DNA from: Adenophora triphylla var. japonica
Taxonomy: Eukaryota > Streptophyta > Magnoliopsida > Asterales > Campanulaceae
Length of the DNA stretch: 64,000 nucleotides
Direction: 5' to 3'
Assembly (NCBI GenBank): GCA_022495995.1
Contig: JAFEMH010001359.1
Coordinates: 310,001 to 374,000 of the forward strand
Below are positions 11,097 to 22,397 of the stretch, piece after piece. Within the stretch, counting starts at the first letter, position 1. Every line of letters starts with the position of its first letter. The position numbers and the translations under genes were made by a program. The notes below the pieces were generated by a model that did not search any database, was not told where the DNA came from, and saw nothing but the letters and a program-made list of their open reading frames with translations.

Positions 11097-12568
11097 AAGT
11101 CAGTCAGTCGGGAGTCGTAGGGTCTTAGATGGTTTTATCTTGCTAATAGATGTTTCGTCTTTATGTTTTGACCCTATTTCACTCATGTTATGAATCTTTT
11201 ATTTCAGTGAATAAAATGTTTATTTCTATTCTTGCTAGACTCGAGACATCACTTGCACACCCACATTACATTTTATTGAAATGGTTCTTATTCTACATGA
11301 TCACTTATGCTGCTCACCGACTAATGCTTTGAAATGACTAATATTTAAATTAATCAGAATGAGAAAATCGACTGATATCCTTCCCAAAGTGGGGGCTCAC
11401 CAATTCTCCACCTCGATTCCCATATGCTCACATACCTTCCTTCACCTCTTTCATAATCTCGTTGTTCGATGAATTTGCACAGTTCTTTCTCAAAGTAAGC
11501 TTAAGCAAAGCAAATGAAGACGGGATCTCGTTCAGACTATCCGGTAGGGGCTGCAGCTGAAACCATCACCCCTTGGAAAACCATCACTTTACCCTCACTA
11601 AACAATACCCCTTTCATTTCAAGATCGGCACGTTTTGAAACCCATTTAGCCATCACCAGGAGAAAAAAAAGGGACTATCCTTGAGGCTCCCATGATTCAA
11701 AAGAAGATCGACCGTCTCCAAGTTCAAAGAACGGCAGAAAGCAATGATCCATCCTGGGGACTAGCTGAAATCCTCCTCTCAAAAGAAAGAAAAGAGAGAA
11801 AAACAAAAGTAAAAAAAAAAAGATACAAAAAAAAGAGAAGAAAAGAAAAGAAAGAGAGCTTAGTCCCCAGCGATCCTCTCAAAAGCAAAGTCAAAGGATC
11901 CGGTCGTCACTCGAGAGAAGTCTCAAAGTGAGTAAAGAGACAGCGCGGATGTCCCCTCAACATTACCTCTAACCGATCCTAAGTCGTCCTCTCGATTTTA
12001 GAGGACATTCCCGTTACCATTACCCTTACCTTTGCCTTTAGCCAAAGCCAAGATTGACCTCTCATTCTTAGAGGCATTGAAGACGAAATCATGGATCCCC
12101 TTACCTTAGAAATCCCAAACACATACCCAAGAGCCAACCTCTCATCATTAGAGGTACAACCAGCAAAAAGCTCAGCCAACCTCTCGCTTTAAGAGGTCAT
12201 GATATCCCAAATCACCCGAAGACCGATCTAAATCCCGAGACCCAGTCGCAGTTCCTACCGGATAGCAATTTCATTCCAATATTGTCGGGATCTAAAGCAA
12301 ATTATTGCTTAAAGCGGAGCCAAATCTATCCCGGCTCAGAGAACCGTCAAGCGAAGATTGTGCAAATTCTATCCGTTCATTCGACGTCGCATGTGAGCAT
12401 ATTTCATTTCTACTCCGCAAACACCTGCCGTGGACGTCCCACTGGAGCTTCACATCTGTGTCTCCCATCAACACTCCAAGAGGACACGTTCTTTCGATTC
12501 TCAAAAATTCTCGAAGGTCCTCACATCCCTGAATTTCACCGTTCATTCTATTCATTCGGGATAAACCC
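11097..12568 (+). other. Tat-N noncoding region replacing pol
   Basis: No pol motif was found. Contains an A/G-rich tract at about 11658-11860 and four mini-hairpins of the form CCTCT-N7-AGAGG at 11988-12004, 12058-12074, 12138-12154 and 12180-12196. Loop sequences differ while arms are invariant. Small ORFs here, such as 12282-12599, have no recognisable product. Confidence 0.6.
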
Positions 12569-12616
12569 GAACTACGGCGACCTGAGCTCCTCCCAATGAG
12601 GGGAACGTAGGCAACC
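12569..12616 (+). other. Post-pol conserved noncoding module of Tat-N
   Basis: Starts GAACTACGG and ends GAACGTAGGCAACC, followed by a 'TGGTTCGGTC' tail. The counterpart in Tat-F at 43050-43095 lies immediately after the integrase stop, so this marks the former end of pol. Confidence 0.65.
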
Positions 12617-13798
12617 ATAACTGGTTCGGTCGAAATCATAAACAGATCTCAGATAAATCCAGTCTCCTCAAGGACCATGCCCGTACACTTTCCATCTTTC
12701 CGAGTTTGATTCTCGATAACAGTGGGCTTTCTCTTCAAGATTAATCAAAATATTTGTTCACATCAGCGTTGGCGGTTGAATAACCCGAACATCAACAAGG
12801 GGTTTTAAGCAGCTTTGTGATCATGGTGAATAAGACAGGTTTTCAAGTGTCTCGACAAGTCTTCTCTTTCTACATCATAGGAAGATAGAGCCAAATACTG
12901 TTTCGGTCAGCAGGGGCTTCCATACACCTTTCCACACCTTGTGATGCTTATACTCTCCCAAAAGAGTTAAACCCAAAGCGAGAGTGTCATACAGAAAATC
13001 GGGATCCACTCCCACCATTCGAAAGATACGCCCCTGCACGTAAGCATTTCTAAATCTTGTCCGCCGATTGATTGGTAAGCTCGAGAGAACGGTCTCCTCT
13101 TGGATTACACGATGTTTTGAAGGCTATGAAACGGAGTGTCAAGCGGGGCTTGGTTAAAGAAGAAAGGCGATGGATTCATTTGTATGAGAATGACGGGTGG
13201 CTTTTGAATTCCAAACCAGGAGCAGATTGGTTACATAAAGAGGTTATTCGATATTGGGGCTACTGAGTCTTATGCCTTAAACCAATGGATAAGTGTTGGA
13301 AATATTGGGAAAGTCTGATTTTGAAACACTGTCTGCATGACTTATCTTGTCACGTGACATATCGTGTCCCAGCTACCCTGAGTCGTGCGACATCTTGTGA
13401 TCAATACCAGACATCAGTGATGCACCCAATGCGGGTCAATACCAGGGCACGCCCCGACTTGTCTCCAACAGCAAAGTCACCCTGCAAATAAACTTGGGAG
13501 AGGGACTCATCCAGTTCAAAAACATACAAACCCTCATACACCTACCAAGCCATCCATACACAAACCAAGCCACATAAACAATTTATACTTACTCTATAAC
13601 CATTCAAAACAAAAGAGTCATCCATTGTCATCACCTCAAAAATGGACTCGTGCTGACAATGAAAACAAACTAACAGCAGTGTTTTGAGTCTAGAAAAAGC
13701 AAGTAAGTTTTTAACAAAAAGAAAAAAAAATGTTTGTTTGTTTCATCGCAAAAGAAAAGGTGCAACGGTCAGAAAAGCAAATGTCTTGATATAAAGGG
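12617..13798 (+). other. Tat-N spacer between post-pol module and antisense gene
   Basis: No supported gene. An isolated ORF at 13072-13266 is unrecognised. A perfect TGTCACGTGACA palindrome is at 13348-13359 and a related GTCGTGCGACA copy near 13382. Simple A-rich DNA is at 13700-13760. Confidence 0.5.
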
Positions 13799-16226
13799 CT
13801 ACCCCGAGCCACCATCCTCTGATTCATAGCTACTTTCAGCACCGGAGCTATCATCATCACCAGCAGCGTCATCACTACCCTCTCCATCAGCATCTCCCCC
13901 CTCGGAATCTGTATCAGCAGCAGGATCATGGAAAACAATGGGATCATCTCGGAAAAGCGCATGAGCAGTAGGGATGACTACGGTCTCAAGATCATGAGGG
14001 TCTCTGGAGGCATCACTATCGAAGCTTGGAAGGGCTAGGTGGACGACGACGAGCAGTCTTGGTCCTGGGCAAGTGTGTATCCTCAGCAGATATATCAGTG
14101 CGAGCCCTCTTCCTGCCAGGCACACTCAGGGTAGAATCACTATCATCAGAGTCCCGAGCCCGACGTCTCTCCCGCAAACGACGATTGCTCCTCATCAACT
14201 GATCAATCACGTCCATAGCCCCAGTGTAATGGCGAGCAAAGCTCCAGTAAACATCAGCAGAGACCTGGTACAGTCATGAAGAAAAAGAATCGGAGATCAG
14301 TCATCGTAAAAGGCAAGAATTGTAAACAGGCCAAAGCAATAAAGAAAGAGAGGACAGTTACTTATAGATCGGGTGCCCTCAGGAAGATGAAAATATGGAT
14401 AGATCCTGCTAATGTCAAGGGGGGCTCGTCTCAAATGGTCTCCATCCTGAAAATCAACAAACGAAGGAGGTAGGGGAACATCCACCACATGCCCAGTAGG
14501 AAAACCCGCACCCTGAGCATCCTGTCTCGGAGCCACCTGTGGAGATCTCAACCTCGTCGCCACGAAAACCCCGTAATCACCATCCTCTGTATAATTAAAA
14601 GCAGCCTCACCCTGGATCAAGGAAGCCACATCCTCCAACTTCCGAGGAAACCAAATGTCAGTCGGGGGATCAACTGGAACTCTAACCATACTATCAGGGT
14701 TGTGCTGCCGGCAAACCCGCTCTCCCAAATACAGTGCATCTCCAGATAAACCCACCAACAGCTTGCGGCACTCCGTCAGATGCAAAGAATAACCAAGATC
14801 AACATCAGCATACCGGGTCCCCCAAGGAAACAACCTCAAACTCCCGGGAATCCTCTGCAAGCAAAACAAGGTATCAGGATAAGAAGCGGTCTCACGTCCT
14901 CTAGTATCTGCTGTCCGGACCTTCACTCGAGCTTCTTTCACCCAGCGTCGCATAGCGGGAAACATGGTGTCCGGATATGCATCCCCTACTCTCCAAGCAT
15001 AGCAGCCAATCACCTCATAAGCCCAAACCTAGAAAGGATGAATCAGAGCAAAATCAGGTTAATAAAGAAGGACAGAAAGAAGATTATGCAAAAGATAGAC
15101 TCGGACTGGAAAAGTACCTCAAAAGCAAAATGACAACAGTTGAAGGACTTAGCCCTTCCCCTGCTAGCGTCATCCAAAGCCAAATACATCTCTGCAAGCC
15201 CAGCTTCTCCCCAAGATAAGTTCCCAACAGCATCCCAATCCCGCAACAGCTCCAGCAAAGAGATCAAAGCAGTGGATGTGGCATTAATAAACACCATATC
15301 AGATAAGCCAACCCAAACAAAAGCCCTGGCCAACCTCAAAGCCCTCAACCTACCCTCCTCTGTATCCTCTGCCTCATCTGGATAATCCTCACTCTGCTCC
15401 ACCAACTGAGCATGAAGCTCCCCAAGCTCATATCCATTCCCTTTCTTGCCCCGGGGAAGGAAACCAATCAAGTCCATGAAATAAGCCTCAGTGGGAGGCT
15501 GGGGATCATCCTCGAGAACGGGCTCCTCCGGATATAAAGGCTCATCGGTAAAAGGAAGTCCCGTGATGGCGGCAAAGTCATAAGGGGTAACAGTCGACTC
15601 TCCCCAAGAAAAGTGGAAGGAGTGGGTAGTCTCCCACCAAAACTCTCTAAATGCTCTCACCAGCCCCGCACTCCTCTGGGTTCCCCCTATACCTTTAGCC
15701 ATCTCAAAGAATTGACCAAACTTCGCAGTGTACACCAAACCCTTGGGCGAGTGCCCCAACTCCTGACTACCCGGCAACAGATCCCATAGCTGGCCTACAA
15801 CCTCCGGAGATCCTCTAGTGCGCAGCTCCTGCAGGTAAACACAGCACAGGTATGAATATCCCAAATTTTCAAAAGAAACCTGTCAATAATTTGTTCTTAA
15901 TTGCAGTTCCATACTTTTCATAGAAATTTAGGGTCAAGGCAGTTAAACGAGTAGTCATGATTTCTCATAAACCCCTAACCATGAAGCAGGCCCGGAATTT
16001 TCAAGTTGAAAAATCAACCTTTCAAAAAGATGAAAAGTAAGGGTTTTCGAAAAATACCGTGTTTCTTTTCCCCGGTGTAGAAGTGTGTTCCCTAAGTTCA
16101 GGATAGAAATCTCCTTGCGCTGCTTGAGGAACGAAGGGCCTCTGATTCCGCAGCACATTCTTTCTCCGCGCAGCCAACTGGGCTTGAGAGAGACCTTTTT
16201 TCGTAGGTCGAGGTTTAGGAGGCATT
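13799..16226 (-). CDS. Antisense plant-mobile-domain-like protein of Tat-N, spliced
   Basis: Opposite to the element's sense strand. Exon 1 starts at ATG 16226 (MPPKPRPTKKGLSQ, basic) and ends at 16058. Exon 2 is 15828-15118, 237 codons with no stop. Exon 3 starts at 15028. Inferred introns 16057-15829 (229 bp) and 15117-15029 (89 bp) are GT-AG and phase 0. Exon 2 holds FWWETTHSFHFSWGESTVTP then FAAITGLPF, resembling the plant mobile domain (PF10536) pattern in which HTF--P-GE-T-T--D---L-GLP recurs. Exon 3 begins VWAYEVIGCYAW and holds YLGERVCRQHNP. The last exon (from about 14263) encodes an Arg-rich then Asp/Ser-rich acidic tail; its junction is out of phase as I read it, so a 1-nt lesion or other splice site is possible. 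Homologue: the split antisense gene of Tat-F. Host PMD proteins such as MAIN act in silencing; function here is inference. Confidence 0.75.
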
Positions 16227-16360
16227 ATTGCGAAATCAAAGCTAGCCAATACCCTAATCCCTCTCGATTTCACTCGAATTTGGCTGAATGGATGATTTTC
16301 TCTCTCAAAACCGTCGGCCTCCCTCTAAAAACTTTTTTCAAAATGAAGAACTGTTCGTCG

Positions 16361-16435
16361 TTTTAAAGGACTGTTCCTCGGCCTTATGAAGTCGTGCGAC
16401 AAAACGTGTCCCTTTGCTTTATGAAGTCGTGCGAC
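16361..16435 (-). promoter_or_regulatory. Putative promoter of the Tat-N antisense gene
   Basis: Two copies of the Tat-N motif, GTCGTGCGAC at 16391-16400 and 16426-16435, lie upstream of the antisense ATG (16226). A TTTAAAA box, read on the minus strand at 16367-16361, is about 24 bp downstream of the nearer copy. Spacing imitates the LTR promoter. Confidence 0.5.
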
Positions 16436-16447
16436 AAAGAAGTGCCC

Positions 16448-16486
16448 CTAAATTTTTTTTTTTTTTTTTTTTTTATTTTTATTTTT
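16448..16486 (+). repeat. Poly-T tract
   Basis: A run of mostly T, interrupted by a few A. Low complexity only; it separates the antisense promoter from the tandem arrays. Confidence 0.8.
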
Positions 16487-16682
16487 TCCAAAAAAGGCCC
16501 TGGGTTCTTGGTAATTAACCTGCTAAGACTATAGTGTTTCGAGTGTCGCTTTTCCCCTGCAGATACAACAGTTAACTGAGCAGATCTAAAAGATTGCCCC
16601 TCAAAGCAGAACCGAGATGGAAAAGTCCGCGTCTACCTGAATCTCCCAGGGCACGTCAAAATCCATAGCCCCACCATCGACT

Positions 16683-17160
16683 GTCAATAAGAATCCGCTG
16701 CCCAGCAAGCGAGAGCCCCGTCAACTGTCAATAAGAATCCGCTGCCCAGCAAGCGAGAGCCCCGTCAACTGTCAATAAGAATCCGCTGCCCAGCAAGCGA
16801 GAACCCCGTCGACTGTCAATAAGAATCCGCTGCCCAGCAAGCGAGAGCCCCGTCGACTGTCAATAAGAATCCGCTGCCCAGCAAGCGAGAACCCCGTCAA
16901 TTGTCAATAAGAATCCGCTGCCCAGCAAGCGAGAACCCCGTCAACTGTCAATAAGAATCCGCTGCCCAGCAAGCGAGAGCCCCATCGACTGTTAATAAGA
17001 ATCCGCTGCCCAGCAAGCGAGAGCCCCGTCAACTGTCAATAAGAATCCACGCCAGCAAGCGAGAACCCCGTCAACCAGCCAATAAGAATTCGCCGCCAAA
17101 GAAGCGAGAGCCCGCCAATCGCCAATAAGAGTCGCGCCAGCAAGCGAAGTCCCCGCTTAC
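16683..17160 (+). repeat. 44-bp tandem array in Tat-N
   Basis: About nine well-kept copies starting GTCAATAAGAATCCGCTGCC at 16683, 16727, 16771 and so on, then two or three decayed copies to 17160. Located between the antisense gene and 3' LTR, as in Tat-B and Tat-F. Confidence 0.9.
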
Positions 17161-17427
17161 CAAGCAAAGCTAGGGACACAAGAGCCGAACCACCGATAAT
17201 TCCCGCTGCCCAGCAAGCCGGAGTCCCGTCACCGAAGTGCCGACAAAATCCCGATGCCCAGCAAGCAACCCCCGTCACAATGATTATGGTCCCAGATCAA
17301 AGCCAGCAGTCAAACACAGAGAACTCCACCACCAAAGCAAGACTTCTCTGCCCATCAAGCAAGAGTCCTTATCCCCAGCAGTAGTAGCATAAATCCCTCC
17401 GGTAGCTACAGATGTCAAAAAAGAAAA

Positions 17428-17600
17428 GGGTGACAACCACATAGTCAGAAAAGGGTGACAACCACACAGTTAGAAAAGGGTGACAACCACACAGTCAGAT
17501 GATGGGTGACAACCACACAGTCAGATGATGGGTGACAACCACACAGTCAGATGATGGGTGACAACCACACAGTCAGATGTTGGGTGACAACCGCACAGTC
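17428..17600 (+). repeat. 25-26-bp tandem array in Tat-N
   Basis: Seven copies of GGGTGACAACCACACAGTCA with a 5-6-bp linker, starting at 17428 and ending near 17600. Confidence 0.9.
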
Positions 17601-17640
17601 GCGTCCTTTGATGATTTTTCCCCCTCCATTCATATAATCC

Positions 17641-17697
17641 GAACTACGATTTGGCTTGATTCCCTCGTCGGGATACGTAGGAATCCTTTCTCAAAAG
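17641..17697 (+). other. Pre-3'-LTR conserved module of Tat-N
   Basis: GAACTACGATTTGG, then CTTGATTCC, then GGGATACGTAGGAATCC. GATTCC and GGAATC can pair. The same module precedes the 3' LTR of Tat-B (21257) and Tat-F (59018). Confidence 0.8.
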
Positions 17698-17780
17698 GTC
17701 CAGCCATCCTTTTCCCCAGCTCACCGTCTAGCCCTCCGCTTCTTTCCCCGGCCGCTCATTGGGATTGGGTCTTATTTTAT

Positions 17781-17823
17781 CGACAACCTCACTTCTTCCA
17801 TAAGTGACGTTGCCGAGGGGCTC
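17781..17823 (+). other. Polypurine tract and adjoining hairpin of Tat-N
   Basis: CACTT...AAGTG stem followed by TGACGTTGCCGAGGGGCTC, directly before the 3' LTR. GAGGGG is the probable plus-strand primer. CCCC upstream in sister elements could pair with it. Confidence 0.75.
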
Positions 17824-19401
17824 TGTATGTACGCCAATCCAAATTCGCGACCTTTCCAGATGCATTTTAAGTAATAAAATGGCATTTAGGGGCATTTTGG
17901 GTAAATTCCCGGTCCATTCCGAGACTTTCGGAAACATTTCATATGTTTCTCGCGAAGGAAGTACTTTTTTGTACTTTGCTCGAGTTAAAGGACCTAGAGG
18001 GAATAAAACTGTTTTGGACTTTTTGGGTATTACCTAGGAAGCTTCCAGAATCAGTTTTGGCGCCAAAAACGGTTATTGTCACCTTGTGTCACGCGACAAC
18101 TCGAAGCATGGAAAGTGGTAACGTTACGTCGTGCAACACAAAGTGACCATAGACTGTAGCTATAAATAAGACCCTACCCCTCTCAGTTTTGGATCCGAAT
18201 TTCACCTCCCTAAAGCCACTCTGCCCAAATTACGCCAGAAACTCTCTCTCTCTCTCTCTCGCTCTCATACCAAAACCACCCAATTCCCCTCCAATTCCCT
18301 CACCTCTCACCTCTCTTCAACCCAATTCCATCTATTCTTCTCTATACACTTGAAGCCCCCTGAATTCAGCTCTCAGTTCGTGTTCAGATCCACATCTCGA
18401 AGTTGAACTGAAGGCTCCTACACCTAACTTGGTGTAAGAGTTGAGGACTACAAGGGTAACACTCTCTCCTCTTCTCTCTCCCATTCATTTGTTCTAATTA
18501 CTCTCTCCCCTTCTCCACTTGATAATCGTGCTCCTTCGCCTCATTATCAAGTGGCAACTGCAATCTCTCTGTTTAAATAGCTTATACTTGAGTCCAATTG
18601 CTTGATATTGATGTGATCTATTTGGATTTGCAATTTGGGCATCAAGGGAGTGTGGATCTCCCATATCCACACTCCTTTGATTGATTCGTGTTTAATTCGT
18701 ATCGTTATTACTGTTTCTGATATAATTGTTGTGTAATTGTTGGATCTGCATCTCAGTTTGTGAGGTACCTGCAGATGGTAAACATATGTCACGTGACACA
18801 TGTGGACATGAGGAGTCCTGTGTCACGCGACATATCGTGACCGTCTGCAGGGACCATATTTAATTGTAGTTTGTCTTGTTCAGTTGTTTTAGTTTGTAGT
18901 TCTGTATTCATGTTGTTCAGTTCCTAGATCTGGTTTCTGTTTATTGCATCTGGAGATTTGGCGATCTGTTTGATTGTGAGCCTCTGCAAGGTGAACATAT
19001 GTCACGCGACATATCGGGACAAAGGACTCATATGTCACGCGACAGATGTGATCCTTTGCAGAGGATCTGTTTTCTCTTGTAATCTGTCCCTTGTTGATGT
19101 AAAGGGATGTGGCCTCCCAGACAATTGGTCTACAGGTTGTAATGATCTCCCTTATTCAATAAAATGCATGTTTATCGCACTTTGTTTTATTATCATTGTT
19201 TGCATGTCTTTTGAATTATTTGGATGTCTAGATTAGAAAGACTCGTCCATGGACGAGGCGTGTTGGGTGAACTCTCGGTTCTTCCCAACACGTAACTTGA
19301 CCCCCGAACCCATTTTCTCTTACAAAAAGGTTTTCAATGTTTCCTTTAAAACGGCGTGGCGACTCCTCCTTTTTATATTTTTTTCGGCGAGCGCACATTC
19401 A
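17824..19401 (+). repeat. Tat-N 3' LTR
   Basis: 1578 bp, near-identical to 7399-8974. Followed by the right target copy GGTGC at 19402-19406. Confidence 0.95.
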
Positions 19402-19406
19402 GGTGC

Positions 19407-19625
19407 TATTGCCCAAGCAAAAGAACCAAGGTCACATCAACGATCCAAACACATTTTGAGATGTTTCCACCTCATTCGAGAAATCTGTGAAAGGGAGGAC
19501 GTCAAGATATGCAAGGTACCAACGGATGACAATATTTCGGACCCTCTCACCAAGCCTTTGCCTCAAGCTAAACATGATGGTCATGTTAGGTCCATGGGTA
19601 TAAGATACATGAATGATTGGGCCTA
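19407..19625 (+). pseudogene. pol: Copia-A pol C-terminus (end of RNase H)
   Basis: Continues the RNase H interrupted at 7398. Readable motifs are SHQRSKHILRCFHLIRE and NISDPLTKPL, typical of the copia RNase H tail, ending with a TAG after YMNDWA. The AKEPRSHQRSKHI run marks the last catalytic neighbourhood. It keeps its frame across the Tat-N insertion. Confidence 0.9.
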
Positions 19626-19627
19626 GT

Positions 19628-19640
19628 GCAAGTGGGAGAC
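19628..19640 (+). other. Polypurine tract of Copia-A
   Basis: GCAAGTGGGAGAC immediately before the 3' LTR, the usual copia plus-strand primer form. Confidence 0.8.
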
Positions 19641-21162
19641 TGTAGGTGTTAGTGCCCTAGACCTATAGAGATAGACTTATGTGTAATGTCATTATTCATT
19701 TATATAAGAGATTGTTTCTTTGATTATTATATATGTTTCCATGTTTATTGTAATAATCGTGTCCCTAGTACTTGTGAAGCACTAGTATGAAGTCTAATGG
19801 AAAATCATGTGATGATTATATGCATGGAGATGCACATTAGATTCATGGGTACTTGTTGGAGAACAAGGTACTGGACTTGACCCATTATGAGATTTATGTC
19901 ATGGTCGAATGTCATAATTAAATCTCATATAGTTATATCATTGATATCCTTTGACCTGAGATTATCATCGTCTTCCACTCGATGAATATTATGTTTGATA
20001 TAGTTTAACGTTGTCTTTAACCGGATAACAATAAGGGCTATTATTGGCATGATATGATTCCTGATGGGAAGAATGATAAGTCAAGATGGAATTTTGTCCC
20101 TCGTAAAGAGAGATGTTTGCTAGGCCACTCGTAAGTAAGATTGATGTAGTGCATGGCCATACCCGAATGAATTAATGTGATTAATATCATTCGATTAATT
20201 AATTTACTTGGTAACGAGAAAGCATTGAACAATATGAGTTGACATGGACCATGACTCATGTTCAATATAACATCGTGTGACAATGGGATTGTGATATGTT
20301 CTATGTAGGAAAATCGAACTTGATATTATATTATTTGGGTAGGCATGATGGCTTGCTAGAGTCCGCTCATGTCTTATGAGGATCAATGTGATCGAACTCA
20401 TTGCCAACATAATATAGTCCTATGGGGTCACACGCATCGAACGAATTGTCAAAAATGAAGAATATGGGATTTATGTACTCAGGGGACGACTCGTCCCCAG
20501 GCCTGAGCTAACTATTCCCTTGGCCTGGGACGAGTGAATCAGAAGGAGTGTCCTGAGGGACGACTCGTGCCCATGGGGACGAGTCGTGCCCATGGGGACG
20601 ACTCGTGCCCACAAGGACGACTCGTGCCCTGGGCCAGAACCAACTATTCCCCTTAAGGGGGACGCCTGTATCAGAACATTGTGGAAAGGGGACGACTCGT
20701 GCCCTGGGGGAAGAGTCGTCCCGTCGGCGCTGGACTGATACGTAATTGACTTAAAATTAGGGTTTTTGCGAGGGGAAAATTTTTATAACGTATAAATACA
20801 AACCCCTGGTTGCCCTAGCAGTAATACTCATGTTTTGGGTTTAGAGAAACACAAAAGAGAGAGATTTTTAATTGTGTATTGAAAAATCAAAACATCTAAT
20901 TCCATTATTCTTCATTGATTGATAGGAGTTTCACTAGATCTTCGCCATTCAAGATCTTACGTTCGTGATTCAAGGATCGTTCATCGAGGATTCACTAGTT
21001 CTTCAATCTGGAGTTGGAACGCGTTTATCAACGACAAAAGCACACAAGGTTGGTAATTCTATTTCATACTTCTTAATTAATCATCTAGAATGGATCCTAG
21101 GGCTCCGAGTTTTTGAGTTAATTTGCATTCTTCCGCTACGCATTGACCCTCGAAATCCAACA
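19641..21162 (+). repeat. Copia-A 3' LTR
   Basis: Starts TGTAGGTGTTAG and ends AACA. It carries the palindromic cluster at 20482-20725 and a TATA box at 20791-20798. It lacks about 70 bp present in the 5' LTR. Confidence 0.92.
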
Positions 21163-21236
21163 GTTCAGACGCCTCGCAATGGTCCCACTCAGGTTCAGAC
21201 GCCTCACAACAGTCTCGCTTAGGTCAAGGTCCCCAC
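21163..21236 (+). repeat. Right half of the ~31-bp Tat-B repeat array
   Basis: Two further 'ggttcagacgcctc' units continue the array cut at 1084. This shows 1-1084 and 21163-23530 are one element. Confidence 0.75.
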
Positions 21237-21256
21237 GCGCGGCTCTTTGCACCTAC

Positions 21257-21423
21257 GAACTACGATCAGCTTGATTCCCGCTCGGGATACGTAGGAATCC
21301 TTTCGCTAATGGTCCAGCCAGCTGACCACCCAGGTCTTTCAAAGTAAGGCATCCCCCGATTTGGATCCTTATCTTTTTCAACGACCCCACTTCCTTCGGA
21401 AGTGACGTCGTTGAGGGGCTAAC
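21257..21423 (+). other. Tat-B pre-3'-LTR module and polypurine hairpin
   Basis: GAACTACGATCAGC...GGGATACGTAGGAATCC at 21257-21300. Then CGACCCCACTTCC, loop TTC, GGAAGTG, TGACGTCGTTGAGGGGCT up to the LTR at 21424. The stem CACTTCC/GGAAGTG has seven pairs. The purine tract GAGGGG can also pair with the CCCC. Confidence 0.8.
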
Positions 21424-21826
21424 TGTAAGTACCCAAATCCGGATCGCCAAAATTCGTTAGAAGTTAACTGGAATCCGTAAACTGGCTCGCTCCAGGTTAA
21501 CCGGAACCCGTTAAGCTCCCCGTTCTCAAGCCAACAAGACGTCCCGGGACTGTCCCGTGCATCCCAACGTCAAAGCGTACTCAACAAACGTCGTCGCACG
21601 TAAAAGTACAACTTTTCCTACAAAATGCACTTTTCGGCACTTTCCGGAGGCGTTTCGGACATTTTCCGGACAGTTATTTAAAAAAGGGACAAAACCGGGA
21701 ATAATGGCACGAAAACCCATGCCCTGGTGAGTCACAGGGGCACGTGGCACGCATGCCACGGCCCTCCGGTCAATATCAATCAGATTTCAGTGTGAAAAGA
21801 CCAAAATACCCCTGGGATGCAGTCCT

Positions 21827-21957
21827 AGTCCGTCCGGACTGTTTTGCAGGCAAAAATGAAATGCCAGCAAGTCCCTCCATTTTCAAAAATACCACAAAAC
21901 CCCCTAGAATTCAGGTTAAGTCCATCCGGACTCTTTTGTAATTTTACCCTATAAATA
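21827..21957 (+). promoter_or_regulatory. Tat-B LTR promoter: two palindromes and TATA box
   Basis: AGTCCGTCCGGACT at 21827-21840 and AGTCCATCCGGACT at 21919-21932, each followed by TTTTG. TATAAATA is at 21950-21957, 18 bp after the second copy. The arrangement is like the Tat-F promoter. Confidence 0.75.
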
Positions 21958-22397
21958 CAGAGGGCTATCAACATTTCAAAAAGAAAAAACATAACACATT
22001 TCACCCACAGCCACGACATAAACCAGTTTCTCCCTCTATCGAGCCCCGTTTTGCCTCGTTTTGCGTGTAAACTCCGTATTTCAATCAAATACAAGCCAAA
22101 CCACCTCGAAACACCGTTCCAAATACTAAACCGTATCCCGTATACGCCTCCCGAGTCAAAAGAGTCAACCCCTAGCCATAGGTAACACTCTCTCTCCCTA
22201 AACACTCATTCCGTCTCGGTTTACGCGCTAGTCGCTACAACCGTTTCGAACGAACGTTGTTGAAATGTAGACGTCACCGTCAACGGGGTCCGATACGTTT
22301 TAGTCCCTGATCCTCTTCTCTTCCCGTAAGAGAAGTAATCTTGGGTTAAAACGGCATTTCGGCCCCGTTCCGTTACTTTTTATGACATTTACAATTC

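Larger units (their letters stand above)
7399..19401 (+). mobile_element. Tat-N: non-autonomous Ty3/gypsy Tat-clade element with antisense gene
   Basis: A complete 12.0-kb insertion: LTRs 7399-8974 and 17824-19401, a tRNA-Arg primer site, gag remnant, noncoding repeats, an antisense PMD-like gene, tandem arrays and a polypurine hairpin. The LTRs differ at few sites, so it is younger than Copia-A. No protease, RT, RNase H or integrase motif was found in any frame. It retains the noncoding block that follows pol in Tat-F, which argues that pol was deleted from a full-length ancestor. Mobility would require enzymes from another Tat element. Confidence 0.92.
1085..21162 (+). mobile_element. Copia-A: Ty1/copia LTR retrotransposon with internal insertion
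   Basis: It has two LTRs (1085-2643 and about 19641/19647-21162), a tRNA-Met primer site, gag, then protease-integrase-RT-RNase H in copia order, and a purine-rich tract before the 3' LTR. Without Tat-N and one target copy its length is about 8.1 kb. Coding parts carry three in-frame stops and two frameshifts, so it is not autonomous. The gag style, with a long helical region followed by a CX2CX4HX4C knuckle, suggests the Tork/TAR group of copia, but that placement is tentative. Confidence 0.93.

Noticed and set aside
16683..17600. Regular repeats that could look like a CRISPR array
   Set aside because: Units are direct tandem repeats without unique spacers, inside a plant retrotransposon.
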